Source of the DNA: Gnetum montanum
Taxonomy: Eukaryota; Streptophyta; Gnetopsida; Gnetales; Gnetaceae
DNA length: 45,426 nucleotides
Reading direction: 5' to 3'
NCBI GenBank assembly: GCA_015680685.1
Contig: MNCI01010836.1
Coordinates: 134,687-180,112 of the forward strand
Made by a program: the position numbers and the translations under genes
Part shown: piece by piece, positions 10,517 to 21,883 of the stretch
How the letters are laid out: every line of letters starts with the position of its first letter
Position numbering within the stretch: the stretch's first letter is position 1
The notes under the pieces: generated by a model
The model's input: the letters and a program-made list of their open reading frames with translations, nothing else
The model's database searches: none
Told to the model about the DNA's origin: nothing

Positions 10517-13056
10517 TCAATCAGTTATGGTATGCATTAACATAACCGTATGCGTTATGCTCTGATTTTGGACAGAAGGGTACTCCAAAGTGTTAGATGA
10601 TGGAGGAGTGTACATGGGGTCAATTGCTTGTTGTTGCGAGAGTTTGTCTGGGATTTTGGTTCTAAAGTAGGGTCTTCTCTTTTTACTGTTGTCAAAACCA
10701 GTAGCAGGTTGAATATTTATAGCTCTTGCAACGTGACGTTGCTGCGATTGAGGAGGAAGTTCCCCTTGCATTGTTGGAGTAGGAGGTGTTATGGGAATTA
10801 CTATTGGTGGAAGAGGTGCAGATGGATTTGGAGGATGGGATGAGTATGAGATGTCTCTCGGAGGAGAAGGATTCTTCCTAAAGTACTCCTAAACTTGGTA
10901 GTGATTTTGGGGAGTTGTGTGATCCATAGAGTCACCTAGAGAAACCGGCTGCTACACATAATAACCGTAAGGATTGGGCTACCAATAAGGGTACTGTTAT
11001 GTTGGCAGTGGCATCCCCCATGACTGTGGGTATTTTCACTGCTGATGATGTCTGATGGGCTATGGTTGAGTTCCACTCGGATAATACGTTAGTGGTTGGT
11101 GTAACTGCCTTGGGTTACCTTGTGGATAAGGTAACCTACGAGGTGTTTGCTGTTGGTTAAGTCTTGGATTTAGTGCATACACCCTAGACTCCTGTAGATG
11201 TGAGATAATTGGACAACATCCCTTAGGATGGTCATAGTGGAAGATCTCACATCCACCATCATCGTCTGTGTCAAAGTCCACAACCACATCCGAGTTAGTG
11301 ATTTTCCCCTTACCCTTGTTATGTGCAGGGCCTGAATCTCTCTGCTTTGTCTTACCTTTGTGACTACTTCACTCCTCCTTAGACTCCTCTACAATTTTCA
11401 ATATGATTTCAAGTCTTGAGTCTAAAAAATCCCACAATTGGTCCATCTTAGCTGATACTTCAGTTGTCAATTTTTGGATCGGCAAGGTTTTCCAGTTCAC
11501 CAACTCTTCGAGTGGTGTCTCATCCTCCTCATCATAAAATTTCACTCCCTTCTTTTGAAGGGAGGGATCACAGTTATATTCTTCTGCACTTTCCCTTTTT
11601 CATAGCTCACCTTCTTCTTTTACTACTTGTTCCAACAAGCTATGTACTTTATGGGCTCTGAGTTGTAATAGTCTCCCTTGGGCATAAGTCCCAAGGATTC
11701 TTCTAGTTTCATGCCTTAGCCCATCCACGATGTGGCGAAGTTGATCTGGTTGAGCATACCCATGGCCTGGGCAACGATGTTACAATGTGTAGTAGCGGGC
11801 CATGGCAGCATCCAAGGGTTCATGAGTACCTTGCTTCTAGCCTTGGATCTGCTTACATAAATTGAACACTCTGGAGTATGTCTGATACTTATCGTTAAAT
11901 AGTTCTAGCATTGTACTCCACCCCCTAATGGTTTCTGGTTCTAAGGATCGGTACCAACTCTCTGCTTCTTTGGTGAGTGTCCTTGGGAACAACTTAAGTT
12001 TTTGCCACTTATTTTCTATATTTTGCAAGGCATAGGCATTGTGGAATACTTGTAAATGATTTTTCAGATCTGCGTTGTATCCCCCTTCAAATCATGGGAT
12101 ATTGTTCATGTCTAAACGTTTGATCCGACTATCTTTTAAATGTCTTGTGAGAATTCTAACTGCCTCTGTTATGTCAAGAATACTTTGGGTTGCAAGTAGG
12201 AGCTCTTCATGATCATCTTTTTCATGATGCCTATGATGTCTTCATTGTTCCCTACTCTCCCTACGTCCTTGCCCTTGTCCTCTCTCTCAACTTTCCTATT
12301 GAGATCTCTTATTTTTCTTACCTTTATCCTCTCTGATGTGTTCATGATGGCTATGCCCAGATGTGAAAGGAGAAGGTGAGTGATGGGATGAAGGAGAAGA
12401 AGAAGGAGAACCATCGCCATGATGATGTTTCTTGCCTTCTCTTCGGCTACTACGGCCTCGATCGTGGTGACCATCTAAGTGCTCATCCTTAGCATGAGTG
12501 GTTGTTCCCTCTATGAACAGTTTGTGTTCATGGGAATTAGAACTAGGGATATGTATCATTGATCATAGGTTTTGATACCCAACCTCCTCAACATCGTTAG
12601 GAGGGGGAACATCATTTGTTAGAGAACCCGTGATAAGAGGTTCCTCATCTTCTATTTCGCTAAGGACGTGCAGGGCTTTTCCCTTCAGAAAAGTATGTTG
12701 ATTCTCTTGCCTTAAGTCCCTCATACATTATGCATTTGTGGATAATAATCCCTCATATCAAAGTCTTCAGCAACGTATTCAGCAAATAGTTCTTGCATGC
12801 CAATCTATGCCAAGGCACGAAAGGGAATGTTAGGGACTGATTGATTTAGGGGTAACATGATGTTACCTTGCAAATCCCTCCATCGCAGTTGTTCATCTTG
12901 ATGGAGGATAAAGGTAAAGTTTGGAATATACTCATCGGGATGAGTATAAACTATCTTATATTGTTTAGGACTTGGCTGATTTAGACTATGTATTTTATGT
13001 TGCCAACTGTCTTGTGTATTACCCTTAGGTGATGTGCTCTTGTGAGAAGAAGGCAT
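10517..13056 (-). pseudogene. Gag of element B
   Basis: The minus-strand start ATG is at 13054-13056 (MPSSHKSTSPKGNTQDSWQH). A His/Ser/Arg-rich region follows (about 12296-12559). The Retrotrans_gag core at 11837-12028 contains AESWYRSLEPETIRGWSTML and ELFNDKYQTYSRVFNL. An acidic segment comes next, then the zinc knuckle near 11210-11255 and a Pro/Gln-rich linker at 10517-10771. Several stops and frameshifts separate these blocks. It would have supplied particle protein, perhaps the main thing a non-autonomous element of this kind still made. Confidence 0.82.
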
Positions 13057-13178
13057 TTTAATTGGTGTGCTATTTCACTGTTATATAAATTTTCTCTTTT
13101 GATTAACCCGAAGGTTTGTTAAGGCTCACAACGATGTGAATGGTATCCTTATGTTCTATATGGCGCACAAACACTTAG

Positions 13179-13196
13179 TCCCCAGCAACAACACCA
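13179..13196 (-). promoter_or_regulatory. Primer-binding site of element B (tRNA-Asp type)
   Basis: Minus strand TGGTGTTGTTGCTGGGGA, one nt from the LTR. It matches the complement of the plant tRNA-Asp(GTC) 3' end (TGGCGCCGTTGCCGGGGA) at 14 of 18 positions. All four differences are C to T. Confidence 0.75.
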
Positions 13197-13197
13197 A

Positions 13198-14142
13198 TGA
13201 TGAGTGGTGAGGTACCCCTACACTCAACCATAAGAAACGAGCGTAGCACTCGTGATCCAGTCAAACTCCATAGACTAAGTGCCTACACGCCCCATGGAAC
13301 ACTTGGGCTTAATCATTCATTGTCTTCCCATACTTACTTGTGATTGTCATAGTGTATGGTTAAGTAAGTCTGAGGCATATGATTTTTATGGTCTTTTATG
13401 TTTTATGTCTTCTATGCTAAAGGGGTGAAGGGTTGAGAAACTAACTAACTCTAACTAATGACTAAGTCTAAATTAACTAGCTTCAGCATCTGTTCCCACT
13501 ATGCAACCGCGACTACCAAACGCTAATCGTTACTGGGATCACCACGCGTAATGCACATGCTCGAAGTGGTCATACTGAGGCACTTAAGTAGCCTAAGTGT
13601 AATGAGCATCCATTCCTTGACTAGTCGTACACATCCTTAGATGCTCGTAATCAAGTTGTACTCATTCCACATTCTAGAAGTTGAGGGTAAGAGAATCTAA
13701 TCGTGATGAGCAGCCGATTCCTTGATTAGCCGTACACATCTGTAACTTCTCGTAATCAAGTTGTACTCATGCCACGCTACTGCAGGGTAATAAATAACAA
13801 GTAAGAAATAACTTGTAATAAATCCTATTCCATGCACTACAAGGTTTATCCACAAATCTCATCTTTATTGTCGTACACAACTTGTGTTCAGGTACAATGT
13901 TGTTCGAATAAAGATCCGTTCACTTGGGGACTCCTACTGCGAGCACATGGAAAATATTCTATCTCTGGAGTGATCAATCTGCCAAAGTTTCCCTACTTCT
14001 AGCCTAGGATGGGAAATAATGGGAGTGCCACCTCTTATTTATAGATTTGGTAGTTGACCATGATATCGCGTACGCGACATCGCAGGGGAAAACACGATAT
14101 CGCGTACGCGATATCGCAGCTCGTGCGAATCACGTCTCATTA
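13198..14142 (-). repeat. 5' LTR of element B
   Basis: 945 bp, paired with 6808-7806. Minus-strand TATA box TATAAATAAG at 14034-14043. Upstream of it (higher coordinates) is the palindromic U3 at about 14055-14120, including a perfect 22-nt palindrome. The outer end reads CTCATTA instead of CTCATCA. This LTR would have driven the element's transcript. Confidence 0.92.
14095..14116. repeat. Perfect 22-nt CpG-rich palindrome in the U3 of element B
   Basis: The left half is CGATATCGCGT and the right half its exact reverse complement, with no spacer. A partial copy lies just before it at about 14061-14083. Decayed forms occur in the 7690-7795, 35855-35950 and 39390-39485 LTR segments. It sits about 50-60 nt upstream of the TATA box. 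Confidence 0.9.
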
Positions 14143-14147
14143 GTATC
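14143..14147. repeat. Target-site duplication of element B, right copy (GTATC)
   Basis: Exact match to 6803-6807. Confidence 0.92.
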
Positions 14148-14905
14148 TAACCAATGTCCAACTAGTTTCTAATGCTTTTCATCTAGGGTTATTCTCCTAT
14201 TTATATGTCATAAATACCTCATAGATTACAAAAAAAATTAATACATTATGGATTACAAAATCTTCTAAGAGATTTTAGATAGAAGAAATGATGTGGAAAA
14301 TTGCAACAAACATTGATAGTATGGCTAACACCAGAAGTAATATTGAATGTCAAAAGAAGGATTGGCGGTGAAAATGAAAGAGAAAAACAACATTGTACAT
14401 TGAGAAAAAACTACTGAAAAAGATGAAGTTGGAATAGACATAGGAGATGATGGTAGATATTAAAAATTAAAGGTTAAAAAATAAACATCTCTAATGATGT
14501 TGTAAATGATACTAGGCATCATTTTTAGTGAGTGTTAAAAATGAAGACTAGAACCAACATTACCAATGATGTAGAACATCGAATCTAGAACTACTGAAGA
14601 TAGCTTAAGTTGAAAAAGCCATAGGATGTACCTAAAACTTTGACTTATGTTGCAAAAAGCCAAAGTAGGTACAATATAGGCATTTTGCATACATTCTTTT
14701 AATTCATCTATAAATATGCCAAATAGGGTAGGGGACAAAGGATAATCTTATTTAAGTCCTATTGATTATTTATATATTCCATGATATTTTTAGGTAAAAT
14801 AAAAGACTTTATCATGTGAGATTTTATGATGCACAAATTATTCTCCAAATTTGAATGAAGAATGCACAATCAATGAAAGCATTTAATGTGAGCATTTCAC
14901 TTAAT
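14148..14905 (-). pseudogene. LINE reverse-transcriptase fragment
   Basis: Minus strand at about 14600-14755 reads DYPLSPTLFGIFIDELKECM, matching the conserved QGCPLSPTLFGxxIDxLE block of L1-type non-LTR reverse transcriptases. The residue before P is Tyr rather than Cys and stops flank the block. The YADD catalytic box expected about 30-40 residues later was not recognised. The fragment is trapped between the insertions of B and C. No 5' or 3' LINE ends are visible. Confidence 0.65.
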
Positions 14906-14910
14906 GCCTT
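14906..14910. repeat. Probable target-site duplication of element C, left copy (GCCTT)
   Basis: Pairs with CCCTT at 24690-24694: 4 of 5 bases match. Confidence 0.6.
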
Positions 14911-15826
14911 TGATGAGAGTGATTACTCTAGCAGTTACTTTAGCATTTACTCTAATTATTAGAGTGGTTACTCTCGTGGTTATTCTAATTATTAGAGTGG
15001 TTACTCTAGCAGTTGCTTTAGTAGTTATTCTAATTATTAGAGTAGTTGCTCCCAAGTCTACAAATACAGTGCCTAGGCAATTTGGAAGAAAATTTTTCAG
15101 CAGTCAAGTAGCTAAACTCTAGTAGTTTGTTTGTAGGTTAGAGTATTTTCCAAGTGCTTGCAGTAGGAGGTTGAAGTGTGGATGGGTCTTTATTCAAGCA
15201 TTGATGTACCTGAGCACACCATTGTGTTGGCAATAAAGACAAGCTCTTTGATTCATCCTTGCATCACTTGAGATTTGTATTCTTACACATTTATTTTATT
15301 TTAGTTTCTTATGCATTTATTTTATTTTATTCTATTTTATGCACTTTACAATTATGTTATTAGCATAGCAATTCATTTTGATAAATTAAGAAAATTGTTA
15401 GATTACACAAGCACGACCACTTCAAGCATATGTGTAATGCTTGGTAACCCAATAACGATTAGCATTTGGTAATCTTAGCAATGTTGCACTGGTTCAAGAT
15501 GTGTACAACAAGTGGAAACAAATGCTGGTGTTAGGATTAGTTAGAACTTAGTTAATGAGTAGTTAAGTTAAATTAATCACTTAGTTACCTCTCTCCGTCC
15601 CTACTAGCGCAAGACATAAAAACATAAAAGCTATAAAAATCATATGCCTCAAGCTTACTTAACCATATAATCATGACATACAAGTAAGATTGGGAAGAAA
15701 ATGATTAACCAACTTGTCCTTGTTCCACAAGGTCACATAAGCAATTAGTCCTTGGAATTCGATCAGATCGTGCGTGAAACACTCGTATTCGTATGGTTGG
15801 GCATAGGGGTACCTTGCCACTCATCA
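14911..15826 (+). repeat. 5' LTR of element C
   Basis: 916 bp, TGATGAG...CTCATCA. The first about 140 nt are an array of the hairpin ACTCTAATTATTAGAGT and related GTTACTCTAGC units. A decayed TATA region (CTACAAATACAG, about 15056-15067) follows, and an AATAAA poly(A) signal is at about 15231-15236. Its translation gives a spurious Val/Thr/Leu repeat ORF. Confidence 0.92.
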
Positions 15827-15827
15827 T

Positions 15828-15845
15828 TGTCACCATTGTTGGGAA
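15828..15845 (+). promoter_or_regulatory. Primer-binding site of element C (decayed tRNA-Asp type)
   Basis: TGTCACCATTGTTGGGAA, one nt after the LTR. It matches the tRNA-Asp complement at 12 of 18 positions, and most changes are C/T or G/A transitions. Its identity is clear only by comparison with B and D. Confidence 0.65.
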
Positions 15846-15949
15846 CTTAGTTGTTTGTGCACTAATTAGAACATAAGAAATCATTCACATTGTTGGAATG
15901 AATCCTTAGGATTGATTGAGGAAATAATAAACAAGATTACATTGCACAC

Positions 15950-17890
15950 TAAATAGACAAGTATGTCTCCTTTTTCGTACAAAAATGCCTCATAGCCTAG
16001 GTTTGAAACAGGAAAAAATCAGCGGTGTAATGCACATGACATTGATCTACTAGTCCCTCAACAAGTTTAAGTGGTATCTATTCATCCTGATGAGTATATA
16101 CCAGACTTCACCTTTATCTGCCATTAAGATGAACAACTATGTTGGCAAGACTTAGAAGGTAACATAATGTTACATCCTGATCATTCAATCCCAAGCATGT
16201 TTCTTCATACCCTCACATGAATTGGCATGCCACACCTACATGCAGAATATGTTGTGCAAGACCATGAATCAAGAGAATATCATCCCATGGAGGCACAACA
16301 TCAAAGGGATTTGCAACAAGAGAGACATCATAAGTCTTTGAGGGGCAAGTGGTCACAGGATGTCCCACATGTCTTAAGCGAAAATGAGGATAGTGAACCT
16401 ACCTCAGGTAGTCGTCAAAAAAATGATGTTCCTTCCATTTACTTTGGCCAAGGGGTTGTGTATTAGGACCTTCATTCCACTATTCATAATCTAGGTTCTG
16501 ATACCCATGAGCACAAAGGATCTGAAAAAGGAACATGAACTCATGATAAAGGTGGACATTCTGATCATAATCACAATTGGGGTCGAGATCGTAGAAAAGA
16601 AGGTAGTAGATACCATCATGCTCATAGTTCTCCTTCTTCTTCACCTTCATCATCTCCTTCACCCTCTCCTTCAATATCTAGATGTTGTCATAAAAAAAAG
16701 AGCATGGGGATAAAGGTAGGCAAAGTGGAAGTCATAGATGAAATAGCTAGAAAAGGGGACAAGGGCACTCTAGAGAGTCATGACATAGAAGAAGGGAGAG
16801 TAGAAAAAAATGTAGGCATTATAGATGCCATGGACAAGATGATTATGATGAACCCCTCCTCACTACTTGAAGTATGTTGGACATAATTGAGGCTATTAGA
16901 ATTCCAACAAGGCATTAGAAAGATAGTAGGATCAAGAGATTAGATATGAACAACATTCCAAAATTTGAAGGGGGATACAATGTTGATCCTTAGAATCATT
17001 TATAAGCATTCCATGATGTGTGTGACTTACAAAATATAGAGAATGAATGGAAAAAACTTAAGTTGTTCCCATGGATATTAGTTAAATAAGCAGAAAGCTG
17101 GTATTGGTCTTTCGAACTAGAATCCATTCGTAGGTGGAGTACTATGTTAGAACTATTTAATGACAAGTACCAAACATACTCCTAAGTGTCTAACTTGCAA
17201 AAGAAAATCCAAGGCTAGAAACAAGGAGGACATGAACCCTCGGATGCTACCATGGGTTAATACTATACACTATTACATAATTGTCCTGGCCATGGTTATT
17301 CCCAAAGGGATCAATTGCACTATCTCGTGGATGGGCTTAGGCAGGAAATGAGAAGAATCCTTGGGACTTATGCCAAAGGGAGACTATCCGAACTTAGGTC
17401 CCATCAAATGCAAAGATTATTGGAGTAAGTTGCTAAGGAAGAAGGCAAGCTACATAAGAGAGAAAGTGCAAAAGAGTATAACTAAGATCCTTCCCTCTAG
17501 AAGAGGGGAGTAATATTTTGTGAGGATGAAAAATAGTCACCAATCAAAGAGATGGTGAATAGGAAAAATTTGCCTATTCAAAAGTTGACATTAGAAGTAT
17601 TGAAAAAGGTTGATAAAATGTGGGATTTCCTAGACAATAGATTTCGATCTATTCTTAAAATAGTAGAGGAGTCTAGAGAGCAAGGTATTGATCGCGAAAA
17701 AAGAAAAATGAGAGAAGCTAAACATGCACATAGCCAGGGTAAGGGAAAATTTGCAATCATTGAAGAGGTTGTGGAGTCAGAAACAAACAATAATAGTGGA
17801 TGTGAAATATGTCAATATGAAAATCCTAAGGGATGTTGCCTTGTAATCTTACATATGCAAGAGTCTAGGGTGTATGCACTCAACCCATGA
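15950..17890 (+). pseudogene. Gag of element C
   Basis: Parallel to B's gag but in fragments. 16227-16466 carries the N-terminal part (YHPMEAQHQRDLQQE). A basic and Ser/His-rich middle follows near 16500-16720, then the Retrotrans_gag core with stops near 17030-17200. An open block at 17552-17890 ends in the zinc knuckle CEICQYENPKGCCL (about 17800-17840), where the His of the knuckle has become Asn. That loss should abolish zinc binding. Confidence 0.8.
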
Positions 17891-18559
17891 TTAAACAAAA
17901 GGCAAATACCCCAAAGGTTATCTTATCCTCAAGGTAACCCAAGGCAATTCCACCAACCCTTAACATATTATCCCAGTGTAAATACACCACAATTGATTGA
18001 GTAATATCAATAGTGGTAGCACCCATAATCATGGTGAATGCCACCACCAAGGCAATAGTATCCTTACCGAAAAATTGACCTGTATGGATATTATGTGCAA
18101 TAGCCAATCTCCTCATGTGACTCTACTGGTCACATCACTCCTCAACCTCACTACCAAGATCACAAGTATTATTGGACTCCCTCTTCTAGGGGTGATATTC
18201 CACAAGCATATCATCCATCTCATATGGCTACATCTTCCACCAATAGTTCCACTACCACCTGCTCCAACTATGCAAGGTGAAGTCCCTACCCAGCTGTAGC
18301 AACATAATGCCACAAGGGCTATTAACTCTCAACCTCTTATTGGTTCCAACAACCACATGAAGAAAATACCTTTCTTTAGAACCAATAGACCAACCAAGCC
18401 CTTGCAATCACAAGCAGCTAATTCCTTAGACACCTCAGTATCAATTTAAACTTCAGAGCCTTCTTCAACTCAACCACCACACTCAATGCATATAGTCATG
18501 CTAACACATGTCATCACTGATTGGATTAAAGCTATCCACATTCCCATGAAATTATCTGA

Positions 18560-19000
18560 TCCTGGGAGTCCTTTGATATACTTACAAATTGATAAAAATG
18601 CATCATTCAAGGCTCTTTTGGATTCAAGTTTTAGTGTTAACTTGATTTCTCAAGAAATGTACAAGGCCTAGAACTTGCCTCCATTGAAAAAGAGCAACAT
18701 CCATCTAGATTTGGCCAACTATTCCATCACTATCCCATTGGGATAGGTGCAAGACATTGTTACCACTGTTTGTGGATGGTTGTACCCAGCTGACTTCCTA
18801 GTGATTCAGGTGAATGGTAAGGGGGAATTCCCAATCATAATGGAGAGAGCATGGCTAAGCACCATCGACGCATGCCTAGGAATCCATGATCTTTCCCTAA
18901 AAATATCAAAGGAAAATACATTTGGAAAGATTGAGAAGAAGAAAGTTTCATGCATCGCATATAGTGACACAGGGTGTAATTGCATGCAGAGGTTATGATT
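18560..19000 (+). pseudogene. Aspartic protease region of element C
   Basis: LLDSSFSVNLISQEMYKA at about 18617-18669 is the active-site block. The DSG of A and B is DSS here, so the catalytic triad is altered. SITIPLG, CGWLYPADFLVIQV and FPIIMERAWLSTIDACLG follow. It is read through several stops and leads into a linker (19095-19376) with SLNLKNINWW. Confidence 0.82.
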
Positions 19001-19376
19001 TGTGCAAAGTTTAACATTTCCTACATGCAATCAGTGTGCACAAGTGATCAACATACAAAGATGCCTGTATGTAGTAGCCACATGATAGGAAGGCATGCAG
19101 TGGTTGATAACTAATCAAGAAAGCAATTCACTCATTTGCATGGAATCAACTAAGGGTTTGACTTGTGCTTACATCGATAGCATAGGCACATTAGAGAAAG
19201 TCCACCACCAACTTTCAAGTCTTAACCTTAAAAATATCAACTGGTGGAACTTGAAAATCCCTAAGAAATTTAAGCAAGAGCCCCTCAAGCTAAAACCATT
19301 GTCCACTGATATGGAATACATGTTCCTTAAAAATAGAAAATCAGTAATTATCAATGCTAATTTTGATCCTCAATAG

Positions 19377-19975
19377 AAAGAAGAACTACTAAAGGTAATA
19401 AATAGATGGTCAAAAGCCTTCACTTGGTCATATCCCAAATTAACTGGAATAGATCCTAGGATATGCCAACATAGGATTTACACCGATCCCTTCATGAAGC
19501 CTTGAAGACAACCATAGAGGCATTTCAACCCAAAGCTGAAGCAAGTAGTCGAGGAAGAAGTTGAATATCTTCTCAAGGCTGGGTTCATATACCCCATTAT
19601 TGATAGCGAATGGGTTAGTCCCTTAGTTATTATGCCTAAAAAGGGAGGCAAATGAAGGGTGTGCATAGATTTTAGGATACTAAATATGGCAACATTCAAA
19701 GATCACTTTTCGTTGCCATTTGTTGACCAAGTCTTAAACACCATCATAGGGCATCGCTACTATAGTTTTTTGGATGGATATAGTCGATATAATCAAATAC
19801 AAATAGACCCAGAAGACCAAGCCAAGACTATGTTCACTAGTCCTTGGGGAATGTTTGCATACAAATATATGTTGTTTGGCTTGTGTAATGCCCATGCAAC
19901 ATTTCAATGACTAGTTCTAAGCATCTTCCAATAGCATATAGGAAATGATGTGGAGGTCTTTATGGACGTACCTTT
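19377..19975 (+). pseudogene. Reverse transcriptase of element C, fingers and palm only
   Basis: Blocks seen: YLLKAGFIYPI, WVSPLVIMPKKGG, RVCIDFRILNMATFKDHFSL, PFVDQVLNTIIGHRYYSFLDG, YSRYNQIQIDPEDQAKTMF and FGLCNAHATFQ. These match the conserved Ty3 RT order. At 19959-19970 the catalytic FMDD box is cut: VFMD is followed at once by VPFEWTKECE, which in the family lies roughly 100 residues later, so the second catalytic Asp and the thumb/connection are deleted. A short GGAC/GGA-like overlap at the join suggests a microhomology deletion. Confidence 0.88.
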
Positions 19976-20039
19976 CGAGTGGACCAAGGAATGCGAATTA
20001 TATTTCCAAACTCTGAAACAAAAGCTAGTAGAAACACCC

Positions 20040-20460
20040 ATTCTACAAGCTCCTGACTAGTCCAAACCATTCCATATCATGACTGACACATCCAACTATG
20101 ATTTAGGAGCCATACTTACACAATTAGATGCTAGAAGCATCCTTATTACATCCAATGTGCAAGTAGAAGTATCACTAGTGCACAACTTAACTACACTACC
20201 ACAGAGAAAGAATTAATGACTATAGTGTTTGCACTAGAAAATTTTAGACACTATGTATTGGGATATAAAGTATATATACGTATAGATCATAGTGCAATAA
20301 GGTTCCTCATGAATAAGCCAATGGTAAGCCCTCATATCATATGATGGCTTTTAATCTTACAAGAGTTCAATGTTACGATGATCGATTGTAAAGACACTGA
20401 GAATGTAGTTGTTGATCATTTATCTTGATTGCGATGGGACAACAAAGAGGACAAGTATCC
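20040..20460 (+). pseudogene. RNase H domain of element C
   Basis: TPILQAPD then PFHIMTDTSNYDLGAIL, with the Asp of the first RNase H motif kept. NYTTTEKELMTIVFALENFR follows (catalytic Glu motif), then YIRIDHSAIRFLMNK (Asp motif). Two or more stops interrupt it. The domain would remove RNA from the RNA:DNA hybrid during reverse transcription. Confidence 0.83.
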
Positions 20461-20599
20461 AATTTCTAATTATTTTCCTAATAAATTCCTCTTTGCTAGT
20501 GTAGTGAATAATCAATCACCCATGGAGACAAATTGGTACAGTAGCATTCTTACCTATCTCCTCACCCAACAAATACCATAAGAGTTAAACCTTAAGAAG

Positions 20600-21883
20600 A
20601 AACAATAGTTTATTCACCAAGCCAAGTACTTTATGAAAATCAATGGCCAACTTTACAAAGTATGTCCTAATGGCTTGGTTCGATGGTATGTTCCTGATAT
20701 AGATCAACTATGAGTTCTCCAAGACACTCATGAGGATCCTTGTGGGGGTCATTACGTTGGGAGATGAACGACCATCAAGATCCTGCTTATAGGATATTAT
20801 TGGCCTACATTATTTCAGGACACCCATTGTTTCATCTAATTTTGTGAGCACTATCAATGTGATGGCAAAATAACTACTAGAATGGAGGGTCTGCAATAAT
20901 GGATTCAATCGTTTGAACCTTTCGACATTTGGGGAATTAATTTTATGGCGCTGATTACACCAATGTCAAATGGAAAAGATTATATTATTATTTTTGTTGA
21001 TTACCTAACAAAATGGGCCAAAGAAGCTACTGTTAAGGATTGTACATCATCTACAGCTACACGATTTGTTCAACAACAAATCATAAACAAGTTTGGTATG
21101 CCTCGTGCACTTATTTTAGATAATGGTACCCACTTCACAGGTGCAACTTTTTAGAAATTAATGCAACACTTAGGGGTTGAGCATAAATTGACTACACCAT
21201 ACCACCCCCAAGAGAATGGTCAAGAAAAAGTCATCAATAGGGAGATTACGAAGATATTGACAAGAACTGTTAGCAAGTTTAGGCAAGACTAGAGCACTAA
21301 ACTAAATGATGCTCTTTGGGCATACTGCTCCACATCGAAACTCCCTATAGGCTACTCTCCCTATGAGTTAGTGTACGATAAATTACCAACACTTCCCATT
21401 CAAACTGAGATTCATACACTATCCATGGCATGTGACCTCAACCTTGACCTTGATCTATCACATAAACAATGGTTAGTAACCCTTAACTTGCTAGATGAAA
21501 ATCGACTAGCTGCCCTGTCATTTAACAAGTTGCACAAGGCATTCAATAAACAACATCATGACCTAAGGATTAGAAAAGTTAAATATCAACTAAGAGATAA
21601 GGTTCTCTACTAGGATCCCACACATGTGCCATAACGTACTAAATTTTAAACACTATGGGAAGGGCCTTATATTATTTATGCGACTTTTCCTTTAGGTGCC
21701 ATGACAATATACAAATCTGAGAGCCTAAACAAGAAAATGTTGGTCAACGTACAACAAACCAAACCTTTCTATGAGCTTAAGATAGCCAGTACACATGCTA
21801 CCTCTATTGATGGACAACCTTGCTCAGTATTTTGGATCTCCTCCTTCCAACTTAGTCATGGGGGAGATGGCCACCTATGCTAA
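20600..21883 (+). pseudogene. Integrase of element C and pol C-terminal tail
   Basis: The zinc-binding HHCC region lies at about 20725-20880 (HEDPCGGHYVGR...CEHYQC). The core gives FDIWGINFM (first Asp), ALILDNGTHF (second Asp, about 21112-21141) and ENGQEKVINREITK. In the last block the catalytic Glu position (usual NGQAEV) is Lys, codon AAA at 21227-21229. A C-terminal EGPYI/V-like block follows near 21655-21680 and the tail FWISSFQLSHGGDGHLC ends at 21883. In-frame stops occur at several places. It would have joined the cDNA to host DNA. Confidence 0.87.

Larger units (their letters stand above)
6808..14142 (-). mobile_element. Element B: complete non-autonomous Athila-like LTR retrotransposon
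   Basis: About 7.3 kb, minus strand. Two LTRs (6808-7806 and 13198-14142), a tRNA-Asp-type PBS (13179-13196), a polypurine tract (7807-7815) and a perfect 5-bp target duplication GTATC define a full insertion. Inside are gag and protease remnants and the short pol tail, but no RT, RNase H or integrase. Frames are interrupted, so it is now inactive. It entered sequence represented by F on the left and a LINE fragment on the right. Confidence 0.93.

Noticed and set aside
14904-15122. A Val/Thr/Leu-repeat ORF, with a similar one at 23736-23963
   Set aside because: These are translations of the palindromic U3 array of the C LTRs, not proteins.
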